From NCBI GenBank assembly GCA_947452365.1, contig CANGCO010000003.1, positions 1-64,000 of the forward strand: a stretch of 64,000 nucleotides of DNA. Direction: 5' to 3'. The notes beneath the pieces were generated by a model. That model searched no databases and had not been told where the DNA came from. It was given only the letters and a program-made list of their open reading frames with translations. Within the stretch, counting starts at the first letter, position 1. Each line of letters opens with the position of its first letter. The stretch comes from Caulobacteraceae bacterium (GTDB lineage: Bacteria > Pseudomonadota > Alphaproteobacteria > Caulobacterales > Caulobacteraceae). Shown one piece after another: positions 28,257 to 36,610 of this stretch. The translations under genes were made by a program, and so were the position numbers.

Positions 28257-29777
28257 CTAGCCCACAGGCTGGGGGGCGTCATCGATCTTGGCCTGGATCG
28301 GCATCATGGGCGCATAATCGCGCCAGCCGCCATAGCGGTAATAGGCCAGGGCCAGTATGGCCGAACTGACCGAGCCGACCGGAAAGCTCCACCAGATTGC
28401 GGCCGAGCCAAGCCAGGGCTGGAGCGCGGTGGCAAACGGGATGCGAAATGCCCACATGGTCACGGCATAGATCAAGGTTGGGGCAAGGGTAGCGCCATTG
28501 GCCCGCACCACCGCTGACATGCCAGACGTAATGGCCAAGACCACCCAACCCCACAGCACAATACTGTTTATGCTGCGCGCCATGGCCAGGGGCTCGCCGC
28601 CCTGGGGCAGAAACAGGCGCAAGGGCAGATCGCCAAGCAGGTGCACGAGCACGGCAGCCAAAAAGGTCAAGGACACCCCAACCAGACAGCCCTTGATCGC
28701 AATCGCCTCAACCCGCTTCCATTGGCCAGCGCCAATATTCATCGCGGCCATGGCTGACATCGAGGCGCCAAGCGCCATGGCCGGCATTTGCACATAACCC
28801 CAAAGCTGAGCCGCTGCACTATAGGCCGCCGCCGTCGCTGCCCCATGCGCATTGACCAGCGATAGCAGCATGAAATAGGCGCCCTGAATGATCAGGGTCT
28901 CGAGCGCCATAGGCCCGCCGCGCCGGATCAGCATCAAGAGCAGCTGCGGGTCTGGCTTCAAATAACGAAGGTCTGGGCCATATAGGGCCACGGGCAAATT
29001 ACGCCGATAAATATAGACCAGCATGGCGCTAAGCGCGGTCAGATTGGCAACCAGGCCGCCAATGGCCACCCCGGCTATGCCGAGTTTTGGTGCGCCAAAC
29101 GCGCCCGTCAGCAAGAGCGGCGACAGCACAAGCCCCAGCCCGATCCAGACCAGGGTAAAGCGAAACGGCGTGCGCGCATCGCCCGACCCGCGCATCATCA
29201 TCATGATAAAAATATAAGAAAAAATGCTCGGCAAGGACAGGCTCATAAACCGCAAATAGGTCACGGCCATATCGAGCGAGGCAGCCGGCATCTTGACCAT
29301 GCTTAAGATTTGCGGCGCGAAGATATAGCCTGTCGCGGCAATCAGTGATGAGACCACCACCACAAAGCTCATAGATGTGCCAACCACCCGCTTGACCGCC
29401 TGCATGTCACCGGCGCCGCGCGACTGTCCCACCGCAATGCCTGCCGCCGTGCCAACCCCCATAACCATGCCCATCATCATGAACATGAAGACATTGGCAT
29501 TGACTACAGCCGTCAGGGCGCTGGGCCCCAAGGTATGGCTGACCCAGATCGCGCCCCAGGTTCCAGACAAGGCATTGAGCAGATTGGTGGTCAGAAGCGG
29601 CATGGCAAACCGCACCAGGGTCGGGGTAATGGCACCCTCAATCAGCCGCTTGCGGTCGGCGCTGTGTGGGCCGTGGGCATGGCTTGCCGGAACCTGTGGC
29701 GGGGTCTTGGTCAATGTCTCGCCTGTCTGCTCGATCTTGTGAGGTTCATGGCTAAGCTGGTTTTGCGCCCTTGTCAT
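28257..29777 (-). CDS. MATE family multidrug efflux transporter
   Basis: A 506-residue membrane protein with about 12 helices. A hydrophilic N-terminal tail of about 50 residues, rich in His and Pro, comes before the first helix. The core starts with ITPTLVRFAMPLLTTNLLNALSG and has the DinF/NorM-like internal repeat. Such carriers export cationic compounds using Na+ or H+ gradients. It ends 21 bases from the convergent acyl-CoA dehydrogenase. No regulator is nearby, so the substrate is unknown. Confidence 0.9.
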   Translation of the reverse strand: MTRAQNQLSHEPHKIEQTGETLTKTPPQVPASHAHGPHSADRKRLIEGAITPTLVRFAMPLLTTNLLNALSGTWGAIWVSHTLGPSALTAVVNANVFMFMMMGMVMGVGTAAGIAVGQSRGAGDMQAVKRVVGTSMSFVVVVSSLIAATGYIFAPQILSMVKMPAASLDMAVTYLRFMSLSLPSIFSYIFIMMMMRGSGDARTPFRFTLVWIGLGLVLSPLLLTGAFGAPKLGIAGVAIGGLVANLTALSAMLVYIYRRNLPVALYGPDLRYLKPDPQLLLMLIRRGGPMALETLIIQGAYFMLLSLVNAHGAATAAAYSAAAQLWGYVQMPAMALGASMSAMAAMNIGAGQWKRVEAIAIKGCLVGVSLTFLAAVLVHLLGDLPLRLFLPQGGEPLAMARSINSIVLWGWVVLAITSGMSAVVRANGATLAPTLIYAVTMWAFRIPFATALQPWLGSAAIWWSFPVGSVSSAILALAYYRYGGWRDYAPMMPIQAKIDDAPQPVG

Positions 29778-29811
29778 GGCGTTTGACCAGGTGTGGCTGC
29801 AATCCCCAAGC

Positions 29812-30345
29812 CTAATCTATCGCCCCAATGCCCGGATAACCGCGATACTGGCCGCCTGCATCCATGCCATAACCGACCAGGAAACGGGCCGGCGCTTCCC
29901 AAGCGACGAAATCGGGCTGGCCCAGGCGCTCTGTCGGCCACGGCTTGCGGGCAAAGACCGCGCTTAGGACCTCGCTAGCACCGGCCTTTTGCATAATCTG
30001 GACCGCCTGGCCCAAGGATAGGCCGCTATCAAATACATCATCCATCAATAGGACCTGACGGCCTGTGACCGGTCTTTGCAGACCGCCGCGCACCTCGACC
30101 TGACCGCTGGATTGGTGGGCATCACCATAAGAGGACAGCCAAAGCGCATCAAATTGCGGATGACGGCCGCGGACCGACATGGCCCGCATAAGATCGGCCG
30201 AAAACCAAAGCCCGCCCGTCAACAGACAAACACAAACCGAATCGTCAGTAATGGCTGGGGCAATACGATCGGCAAGCGTCTCGACATATGCGCTAACGGC
30301 TTGGGCGGATAAAAGCGGGGCAATCGTCAAGGAGACAAAACTCAT
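29812..30345 (-). CDS. Phosphoribosyltransferase (hypoxanthine/guanine type)
   Basis: A 177-residue type I phosphoribosyltransferase, probably salvaging hypoxanthine or guanine with PRPP. The PRPP motif is VLLMDDVFDSGLSL near residue 100. The flexible loop WLSSYGDAHQSSG is near 70, and the C-terminal YGMDAGGQYRGYPGIG resembles the base-recognition tail of hypoxanthine phosphoribosyltransferases. It overlaps the zinc-ribbon gene by 4 bases (ATGA), so both are in one transcript. Confidence 0.85.
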   Translation of the reverse strand: MSFVSLTIAPLLSAQAVSAYVETLADRIAPAITDDSVCVCLLTGGLWFSADLMRAMSVRGRHPQFDALWLSSYGDAHQSSGQVEVRGGLQRPVTGRQVLLMDDVFDSGLSLGQAVQIMQKAGASEVLSAVFARKPWPTERLGQPDFVAWEAPARFLVGYGMDAGGQYRGYPGIGAID

Positions 30346-31166
30346 GGTGCGTGAGGTAGGGCGATACCGCGCGCGGGCAGGCCTTGTTCGGACCTAGCAT
30401 GGCCATCCAAAGCGAATGTGACAGACAGGTCGCGCGATTGCACCGGCGGCTCGACCAAGACCGTCGCAAAATACCGCTCCTGGCGCGCCGGAATGCGCAC
30501 GCCATCCATGCGGCCAATCTGCACCATGACTTCCTTACCTTGCGGATCCAGGAGGGCGATGCGCACCGGAGGCAGGTCACGCGCCTCTTGCTCAATATTG
30601 CGAATGGCCCCCGAGACCCGAAGGGCCGCGCGGCCGTCTTGCATGATCCGCACCGCCTTGACCTTTTCAAAAGTCAAGCCCGTCGGATTGATCGCCAATC
30701 CAACCAAAGCATAGGCGCTGGCTGATTTTGGCCAGACCTCAACCACCTTGGTACGAAACATTGCTGCCATCACCAGGGCACTGGCCAGTACCAGCCCGGC
30801 CATAGCCCAGACCAGGCCTGAAAAACGGGCGCTTGGCTTTGCCGATTTGCGCGACCGACCAGTCAGCCGAGACGAGGCGAACATAGGCGCCCCCACGCCG
30901 ACGGCACCCGCAGCTTGCCCGGAAAATTCGCCCAGATCCTCGGCATATTGGTCACGATCGCGGTCAAGATTTTCTAACGGCGCAGGGGATGTACCGTCCC
31001 AAGCCGCGTCAATCTCAGGCGCATCCAACCCACCGACTGCGGCCTCTGCATCTTGTGCAAACCATCTTTCACCGCAAGACGCACAGCGCACAGTCCGTCC
31101 CGCCGAACCAATCATGTCGTCGGCGACAAAATAGCTGCTGGCACAAGAGGGACAGGTCAGTATCAT
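30342..31166 (-). CDS. MJ0042-type zinc-ribbon membrane protein with DUF3426-like C terminus
   Basis: A 274-residue protein. The N terminus is a zinc ribbon with two CxxC pairs (CPSC and CASC) in the MJ0042 pattern. An acidic linker of about 90 residues follows, then one TM helix near residues 128-150 (VWAMAGLVLASALVMAAMF), and a DUF3426-like periplasmic domain. The function is unknown. In alphaproteobacteria this family is often divergent from ftsE, as here (83 bases apart), which hints at an envelope role. It is co-translated with the phosphoribosyltransferase. Confidence 0.82.
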   Translation of the reverse strand: MILTCPSCASSYFVADDMIGSAGRTVRCASCGERWFAQDAEAAVGGLDAPEIDAAWDGTSPAPLENLDRDRDQYAEDLGEFSGQAAGAVGVGAPMFASSRLTGRSRKSAKPSARFSGLVWAMAGLVLASALVMAAMFRTKVVEVWPKSASAYALVGLAINPTGLTFEKVKAVRIMQDGRAALRVSGAIRNIEQEARDLPPVRIALLDPQGKEVMVQIGRMDGVRIPARQERYFATVLVEPPVQSRDLSVTFALDGHARSEQGLPARGIALPHAP

Positions 31167-31249
31167 GGCAAGCGAATCGGACGCTCCAAAAGCACTATTA
31201 TCGAGGTCGCCGATTTTTGTCCTTCTGTCCAGCAGCGCCGGCGAGTCCC

Positions 31250-31996
31250 GTGGTAAATTCCGCCGTCCCCAGTGAAAAGCCGCCGACCGTCCGTTTTCGA
31301 GACGTGGGGCTGCGCTATGGGCGCTCGCCAGAGATACTACGTGATATCAGTTTCGATCTAGAGCCGGGCAGCTTTCATTTTCTGACCGGGGCCTCGGGGG
31401 CGGGTAAGAGCAGTTTGCTCAAATTGATCTATCTGGCCAATCGCCCGACCCGCGGTCAGGTTCAGATCTTTGGGCAAGATGCGCAAAGAATGCGTCCAAA
31501 AGACCTACCCGGCTTGCGCCGGCGCATAGGCGTGGTGTTTCAAGAGATCTATCTTATGGAACATCTTAATGTGTTCGATAATACGGTCTTGCCCCTGCGT
31601 ATTGCCGGACAAAACCCGCAAGATTATCGTAATGATGCGGCTGAACTGCTAAACTGGGTTGGGCTGGGTCGACGCATGGATGCCATGCCTGAAACCCTAT
31701 CGGGCGGCGAGCGGCAAAGGCTGGCGATTGCCAGGGCGGTTGTGGGCCGTCCGAGCATTGTTCTCGCCGATGAACCCACTGGCAATGTCGATCATGAAAT
31801 GGGCCTGAGAATCTTGCGTTTGCTGGTTGAGCTAAATCGGCTTGGCACCACCATCTTGATTGCCAGCCATGATCAGGACCTGGTGGCGCGATCGGGCATG
31901 CCGGTTATGCATCTGGATGGGGGCAGGCTATCGCACAGCCAATCGCCCTTTCAGCCTGACCTTGGTGCCGAGCCAATGGGCGCGGGAGATATTTGA
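31250..31996 (+). CDS. ftsE: Cell division ATP-binding protein FtsE
   Basis: About 248 residues of the cytoplasmic ATPase of the FtsEX complex, which couples divisome assembly to peptidoglycan hydrolysis. Walker A is GASGAGKSS, the Q-loop is in VVFQEIYLMEHLNV, the signature motif is LSGGERQRLAIARA, and Walker B is IVLADEPTG, followed by the ASHD switch His. The track start at 30989 lies inside the divergent gene. The GTG at 31250 is the likeliest in-frame start, though its ribosome site is weak. It overlaps ftsX by one base. Confidence 0.9.
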   Translation: MVNSAVPSEKPPTVRFRDVGLRYGRSPEILRDISFDLEPGSFHFLTGASGAGKSSLLKLIYLANRPTRGQVQIFGQDAQRMRPKDLPGLRRRIGVVFQEIYLMEHLNVFDNTVLPLRIAGQNPQDYRNDAAELLNWVGLGRRMDAMPETLSGGERQRLAIARAVVGRPSIVLADEPTGNVDHEMGLRILRLLVELNRLGTTILIASHDQDLVARSGMPVMHLDGGRLSHSQSPFQPDLGAEPMGAGDI

Positions 31997-32889
31997 TGGC
32001 CAAGGCCTTTGATCATCGCCGCTGGATACCCGCCCCGCTTTTGCCACGCCAAGATGGCCGCGACGCCTCGCTCGTGTTCGTCATTGCCGTATTATGTTTT
32101 TTAGCCTGCCTGACCGGGATAGGCGGGCTAGGCGCCGACCGCGCTGCCCAGGGCTGGGGGCGCCAACTCAAGGGCTCAGCAACCATAATTGTGCGCTCGA
32201 CCATAAGTCAGGTGCCCGACGCGGTCGCCGATCAAGCCGTGCAGGTCCTAGGCCAGGTACCCGGTGTCAAATCGGCTATTGCGCAAGACCGGTCAGAGGC
32301 TGAAGCCTTACTGGCCCCTTGGCTTGGTCAGGATAGTGTATTGCAAAACCTGCCCTTGCCGCGCCTCGTCAATGTCCAGCTGGATGTCCTAAAGCCGGCC
32401 ACATCTGAGAGCATGGCCAATGCACTAAAGGCCGCAGGCCTGGATGTCACAGTCGATGATCATACGCTCTGGATGAAGGATATTGGCCGAGCCGGAGACA
32501 TGGCCCGGGGCCTAGCCATAGCGACCTTTGCGCTCATGGCCCTGTCCGCTGCCGCTGTGATTACCTTTGCCACCCGTGCAGGGATGTCGATGCGCCATCA
32601 GATTGTCGAGCTTCTGCACCTGACCGGCGCCCAGGACCGCTTCATTGCCGACCTGTTTCAGACCCGTTTCGCCATCATGGCGTTTTTTGCCGGATTTCTC
32701 GGCGCGGGGGCTGCGGCAGGGCTTGCGGCAGTGGTGCGAACCTTGGGCGGTGCAGAAGGCCTGACGCCGGTTCTGCCCATTGCCTGGACAGATCTATTGA
32801 TTACCCTGCCATGCCCCGTGGTCGCCGCTCTTGTTGCGGCCTTGGCGGCCCGCCTGACCACATTGGGCCTATTAAGGGCCATGCCGTGA
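31996..32889 (+). CDS. ftsX: FtsX-like permease, cell division protein
   Basis: About 297 residues. The N-terminal TM is near residues 30-50, a periplasmic loop of about 120 residues follows, and there are three further TMs near 170-195, 220-250 and 265-290. This is the FtsX layout. It is the membrane partner of FtsE and would relay ATP hydrolysis to a periplasmic amidase activator. The ATG at 31996 overlaps the ftsE TGA and follows GGGAGA. Its own stop overlaps the next start as GTGA. The periplasmic loop is poorly conserved, so the symbol rests on context and topology. Confidence 0.88.
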   Translation: MAKAFDHRRWIPAPLLPRQDGRDASLVFVIAVLCFLACLTGIGGLGADRAAQGWGRQLKGSATIIVRSTISQVPDAVADQAVQVLGQVPGVKSAIAQDRSEAEALLAPWLGQDSVLQNLPLPRLVNVQLDVLKPATSESMANALKAAGLDVTVDDHTLWMKDIGRAGDMARGLAIATFALMALSAAAVITFATRAGMSMRHQIVELLHLTGAQDRFIADLFQTRFAIMAFFAGFLGAGAAAGLAAVVRTLGGAEGLTPVLPIAWTDLLITLPCPVVAALVAALAARLTTLGLLRAMP

Positions 32890-33503
32890 AAACCATTGCG
32901 GCGCTCCTGATCATTTTGATGATCTGGACGGTCGGCTTGCTGGCCTTTGCCGCGCGCGTGGATGCATTTACCCCCGCTCAGGAACCGGCAATATCCGACG
33001 GCATTGTCGCCCTGACCGGGGTCTCGACCGACCGCATCCGCGAAGCCATGAAGCTGTTGCAAGAAGGCAGGGCCCAGCGAATGCTGATTTCAGGGGTCAA
33101 TCCCAAGGCCACCCCCGCCGAGATTCGCAGCGTCGCCAAGGCCAGCCGCCGGATTTTTAACTGTTGCGTCGATCTGGGTTTTGAGGCGGCCGACACATTG
33201 GGCAATGCGCGCGAGATTGCCGCCTGGGTCAAGGCCAAGCACTATGCCACCTTGATCGTCGTGACCTCGGACTATCACATGCCCCGCAGCCTGATGGAGC
33301 TGCGCGCCGCTGCGCCGCAAGTGATCTTGACACCCTATGCTGTGCGCACCGGCGAGCTTGACGCCAAGCATTGGTGGCGCACGGCCGAAAGCGCCCGGCG
33401 CATGATCAAAGAATACAATAAATATCTGGCCATCCTACTACGCGAAGGGTTTCTAAGCCTTGGGCCCAAGGATGATGGCCACCCAAGGGAGCCCGCAGCA
33501 TGA
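32886..33503 (+). CDS. YdcF/SanA family (DUF218) membrane-anchored protein
   Basis: About 205 residues. An N-terminal membrane anchor (AALLIILMIWTVGLLAFAA) is followed by a DUF218 domain. The core motifs are DGIVALTGVSTDRIREAM, MLISGVNPKATPAEI, SDYHMPRSLMELR and a C-terminal REGF segment. Members (YdcF, SanA, ElyC) affect envelope integrity and peptidoglycan precursor handling, with no firm reaction known. I use the GTG at 32886, which overlaps the ftsX stop by 4 bases; the track start lies inside ftsX. It overlaps plsC by 4 bases too, so translation is coupled. Confidence 0.86.
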   Translation: MKTIAALLIILMIWTVGLLAFAARVDAFTPAQEPAISDGIVALTGVSTDRIREAMKLLQEGRAQRMLISGVNPKATPAEIRSVAKASRRIFNCCVDLGFEAADTLGNAREIAAWVKAKHYATLIVVTSDYHMPRSLMELRAAAPQVILTPYAVRTGELDAKHWWRTAESARRMIKEYNKYLAILLREGFLSLGPKDDGHPREPAA

Positions 33504-34213
33504 TCTGGATCCGGTCTGTCCTGTTCACCATCTGGCTGTTTTTCTGGACCGCCGTCTTGGGCACAGCCTATCTGCCACTTGTGCTTTTGCCGCGCCAATT
33601 CATGGCCAGGGCCCTCAAGCTCTGGGCCCATGTCATGCTGTTTGGCCTGCGCTGGATCACTGGCGTTCGGATAGAGATCCGCGGACAGCAATATGTCCCG
33701 ACCGGGGCGGCCCTGATTGCGGGCAAGCATATGGGCATGCTCGATACGATTGTGCCCTTTGTCGTCCTGCCCGATGTCTGCTTTGTCATGAAGCGCGAAC
33801 TGACCTTTATTCCCCTATTTGGCTGGCACGCCATGAAGGCGACCATGATCTGGATCGACCGCGGTGCCCAGGCCAAGGCCCTGCGCAAAATGGTCAGCGA
33901 TGCGCAGGACCGGTTTGTGCATGACCGCCAGGTGGTGATCTTTCCCGAAGGCACCCGCAAAATGCCAGGCGCTGAGCCGGACTATAAGCCGGGCGTTGCC
34001 GCGCTTTATCGCGACCTGAACCTGCCTTGCAGCCTGGTTGCCACAAATTCTGGCCAACACTGGCCCGCCAAGGGCATTTTGCGCCATCCAGGAACCGTGG
34101 TGTTTGAATTTCTTGAGCCCCTGCCCGCAGGCTTGCGGCGCGGCGAGTTCATGAAGGCGATGCAGGTCAAGATTGAGGATGCCTCAAACGCCCTAATGGC
34201 CCAAAACCTCTAG
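33500..34213 (+). CDS. plsC: 1-acyl-sn-glycerol-3-phosphate acyltransferase
   Basis: A 237-residue membrane-associated acyltransferase. The N-terminal hydrophobic anchor spans about residues 5-30. The catalytic HxxxxD is in KHMGMLDT near residue 77. The second signature is FPEGTRK near residue 150. It transfers an acyl chain to lysophosphatidic acid, making phosphatidate for phospholipids. It is the fourth gene of the ftsEX group with ATGA coupling, which links membrane synthesis and division genes in one transcript. Its stop shares CTAG with the convergent ChaC-like gene. Confidence 0.92.
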   Translation: MIWIRSVLFTIWLFFWTAVLGTAYLPLVLLPRQFMARALKLWAHVMLFGLRWITGVRIEIRGQQYVPTGAALIAGKHMGMLDTIVPFVVLPDVCFVMKRELTFIPLFGWHAMKATMIWIDRGAQAKALRKMVSDAQDRFVHDRQVVIFPEGTRKMPGAEPDYKPGVAALYRDLNLPCSLVATNSGQHWPAKGILRHPGTVVFEFLEPLPAGLRRGEFMKAMQVKIEDASNALMAQNL

Positions 34214-34761
34214 CCCGCCGCCTCGAGGGCCTGGACCCTGACCAGTAGGGCCTCAAGGTGGGAATCGCAAATGCCGTCGGCGCGCAGGTGCTCGACCAGA
34301 TCGGTCAGATAATCGATATTGCGGCCCGACAGCCCGCTTGCCCCGGCGATCAACTGGGCCTGGGCCTCAAGGCTAAGGTCACCGGCCCATTGCGGATGTT
34401 TAAGATCGGACAAGAACACCAGGGCCTGGACCCTTTGGCCGTTGGGCAGGCTGACCATGGCCTTGGATTCAAGATAGGTTTCGGTCGGCTGTTCGCGTTC
34501 GCACAGATAGGCATAGACATCTGGCCATTGGTCCTTGGCCACCCGATAGGCCCGCCCGCGCACGGCGCCGCCGGGGGCTAGGCCTAAAACCAATCCCGGG
34601 CGCTCATAAGTGCCGCGATGATGCACCGAATAGATACAAAAAGCCCGCCTGCGCCCATGGAGTAGGGCCGCACTTGCCTCTACAAAGTCAAAACCTGGCC
34701 GCCACATCAGCGAGCCATAGCCAAACACCCACCTCTCCCCATCGGGGCCCGTCAATACCAT
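34210..34761 (-). CDS. Gamma-glutamylcyclotransferase, ChaC-like
   Basis: About 183 residues. The N terminus carries the ChaC/GGCT substrate loop VFGYGSLMWRPGF. The conserved RGTYERPGLVLGL and RGRAYRV segments follow, and the catalytic Glu is probably in YLESKAMVSLP near residue 115. ChaC enzymes cleave glutathione to 5-oxoproline and Cys-Gly. I prefer the ATG at 34761 (MVLTGPDGERW); the track start adds 21 residues reading into the divergent DUF2125 gene. The two divergent genes nearly abut, so their promoters must lie within one another's coding ends. Confidence 0.88.
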   Translation of the reverse strand: MVLTGPDGERWVFGYGSLMWRPGFDFVEASAALLHGRRRAFCIYSVHHRGTYERPGLVLGLAPGGAVRGRAYRVAKDQWPDVYAYLCEREQPTETYLESKAMVSLPNGQRVQALVFLSDLKHPQWAGDLSLEAQAQLIAGASGLSGRNIDYLTDLVEHLRADGICDSHLEALLVRVQALEAAG

Positions 34762-34798
34762 GTCGTCAAACACTCTAGACCCAGAAACCGGTACGACC

Positions 34799-35836
34799 AT
34801 GCCCGAGCCCGCTCCCGAGCGCAAACCGCCCAGCCGGTTCTGGCTCTATGCCCCCTATGCTCTAGTCGGAGTCGCGGCCCTAGGCTGGAGCCTTGGCTGG
34901 TGGGTAATGAGCGGTCAGGTCAAGACCGGCATGGACAAACAGGCCAATGATCTGCGCCAAGCGGGCTATCAGGTCAGCTGGGCCGGCCGCAAGATTGGCG
35001 GTTATCCGTTCCGGGTGGACGTGACCCTGACCGAGGCCAAATTGTCCGAACCTTCAGGCTGGGGCCTGAGCTTTCCTGTGCTCAAGACCGAGGCCTTTGC
35101 CTATAGGCTTGACCATTTGGTACTGGTCGCCCCCGATGGCGTCACGGTTAAGCGGCCGGTCGCAGGCCCATTACGGGTGACGGCCAAGGGACTAAGGGCC
35201 AGCCTGGTTCAGTCGGGGGTCGCCCTGCCTAGGCTCGCGGTTGAGGGTGCCGGGCTTGGCTTTAGCCCAGAACCGGGCGCAGGAAACTTTGCCCTCGCCA
35301 GCGCTGATAAGCTGGAATTTCACCTGATCCCGGGCGGCGACAATGAAATGGCCATGCTGTTGCGGCTGGATGGTGGCAAGGCGGCGGGCGGTGGCCTGAC
35401 CGCGCGCCTGGCGGGAACCAAGCCGGTATCGCTGCTATGGGACGCAACCTTGAGCCAAAGGGAGGCCTTTAAGGGCCGGGACTGGCCCAGCGCTGTGCAG
35501 TCCTGGACGGCGCTGGGCGGGGCCTTGAGCCTAAAACAGGGCGGCGTTTCGCTCGGCGATACTCATATGGGCCTGACAAATGGCCGCCTTACAGTCGGGG
35601 CGGATGGCCGCCTTCGCGGAACGCTCGAGGCCAATTTAAGGCTGGGCGCGCAAGTCTTGCTGGCCATGGGCGATACCGGCCTGATCGATCCCTCCGCCGC
35701 CCAGATCGCCGCCGCCGTTGTCCAGGCGCGCGAGGGCGGCATTGAAGCCAAGGGCGCTCGGGTCAATTTGAGCTTCGAGGCGGGCCGCACCACCATTGGC
35801 CCCGTGGCCCTTGGTCAAGCACCAAGGGTCTATTAA
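34799..35836 (+). CDS. DUF2125 domain protein
   Basis: About 345 residues from the ATG at 34799, or 358 from 34760. I prefer the shorter form because the longer one overlaps the divergent ChaC start. A TM helix near residues 15-35 (YALVGVAALGWSLGWWVM) anchors a periplasmic beta-rich domain. GYQVSWAGRKIGGYPFRVDVTL is the typical DUF2125 opening, similar to AsmA-like lipid-transfer-fold proteins. The function is unknown. Its stop overlaps the chorismate mutase start by one base (TAATG). Confidence 0.85.
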   Translation: MPEPAPERKPPSRFWLYAPYALVGVAALGWSLGWWVMSGQVKTGMDKQANDLRQAGYQVSWAGRKIGGYPFRVDVTLTEAKLSEPSGWGLSFPVLKTEAFAYRLDHLVLVAPDGVTVKRPVAGPLRVTAKGLRASLVQSGVALPRLAVEGAGLGFSPEPGAGNFALASADKLEFHLIPGGDNEMAMLLRLDGGKAAGGGLTARLAGTKPVSLLWDATLSQREAFKGRDWPSAVQSWTALGGALSLKQGGVSLGDTHMGLTNGRLTVGADGRLRGTLEANLRLGAQVLLAMGDTGLIDPSAAQIAAAVVQAREGGIEAKGARVNLSFEAGRTTIGPVALGQAPRVY

Positions 35837-36564
35837 TGGCTAGGGACACAGCCACACGCCTAGACGCCATAGACGCAGCCCTTTTGGCCCTGATTGATGA
35901 ACGGGCCAGCTTGGCAGGCGCGCTTGATCCCTCGCAGGCCATATTAACCCTGCGCCGGGTCGCGGCCCTGCCGCGTACCACGGCCCGCCTAGGGCTTATT
36001 GTGCGGCTGTGGCGCGAAATCTTGGCCGAGGACCGCGCGCGTCAAACGGCCAGCCATCTTAGCATCTGGAGCGGCAAGGATGGGGCCCATACGCTTGAAC
36101 TGGCCCGCCAGACCTTTGGTGCGGCCTCGCCCGCCAGGCTGGTTGCCAAGGCCGAAGAGGCGCTAGCCGCCGCCAAGACCCCCGGCGGTATTGCGGTCCT
36201 GGCCCTGTCAGGCGATCACCCCTGGTGGCTGCGGCTTTTGGCCGAGCCAGGCTTGCAAGTGTTTGCCGCCCTGCCTGATCTGGCCTCCAGCGGCCCCATG
36301 GCCGCCTTGGCCGTGGCGGACCTGACCCCAGAGCCGACCGGCGCGGACCAGACCTTTTGGGTGACCGATGCGCCGGGCCCCGTGGCGGCAATTGCTGAAA
36401 GCCTAGCCCGCGACGGCGTTGCGGCACATCTGGTTTGCGAATCGGGCGGCCTTAGACTGTTTAGCCTGGCCGGATTTTATCAGCGCGATGATGTAAGACT
36501 GATCCGCGCGCCTGGCCAATTGTCTGGCGTGATCGGCGCTTCTCCCGAGCCGTTTTACGTGTAA
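35836..36564 (+). CDS. Chorismate mutase (AroQ-type N-terminal domain)
   Basis: A 242-residue protein. The N-terminal AroQ helices carry LDAIDAALLALIDERASLAG and RLGLIVRLWREIL, giving the Arg/Glu residues that bind chorismate. It converts chorismate to prephenate for Tyr and Phe. The remaining 150 residues resemble the periplasmic-binding-like fold of prephenate dehydratase poorly (LSGDHPWWLRLLAE), so they may be a degenerate domain. It precedes an aminotransferase and prephenate dehydrogenase, completing a tyrosine pathway cluster. Confidence 0.85.
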   Translation: MARDTATRLDAIDAALLALIDERASLAGALDPSQAILTLRRVAALPRTTARLGLIVRLWREILAEDRARQTASHLSIWSGKDGAHTLELARQTFGAASPARLVAKAEEALAAAKTPGGIAVLALSGDHPWWLRLLAEPGLQVFAALPDLASSGPMAALAVADLTPEPTGADQTFWVTDAPGPVAAIAESLARDGVAAHLVCESGGLRLFSLAGFYQRDDVRLIRAPGQLSGVIGASPEPFYV

Positions 36565-36610
36565 AAAACCCTTTGTTTCATTTGTACCATTTCCAAGGCT
36601 ATGGACTGCC

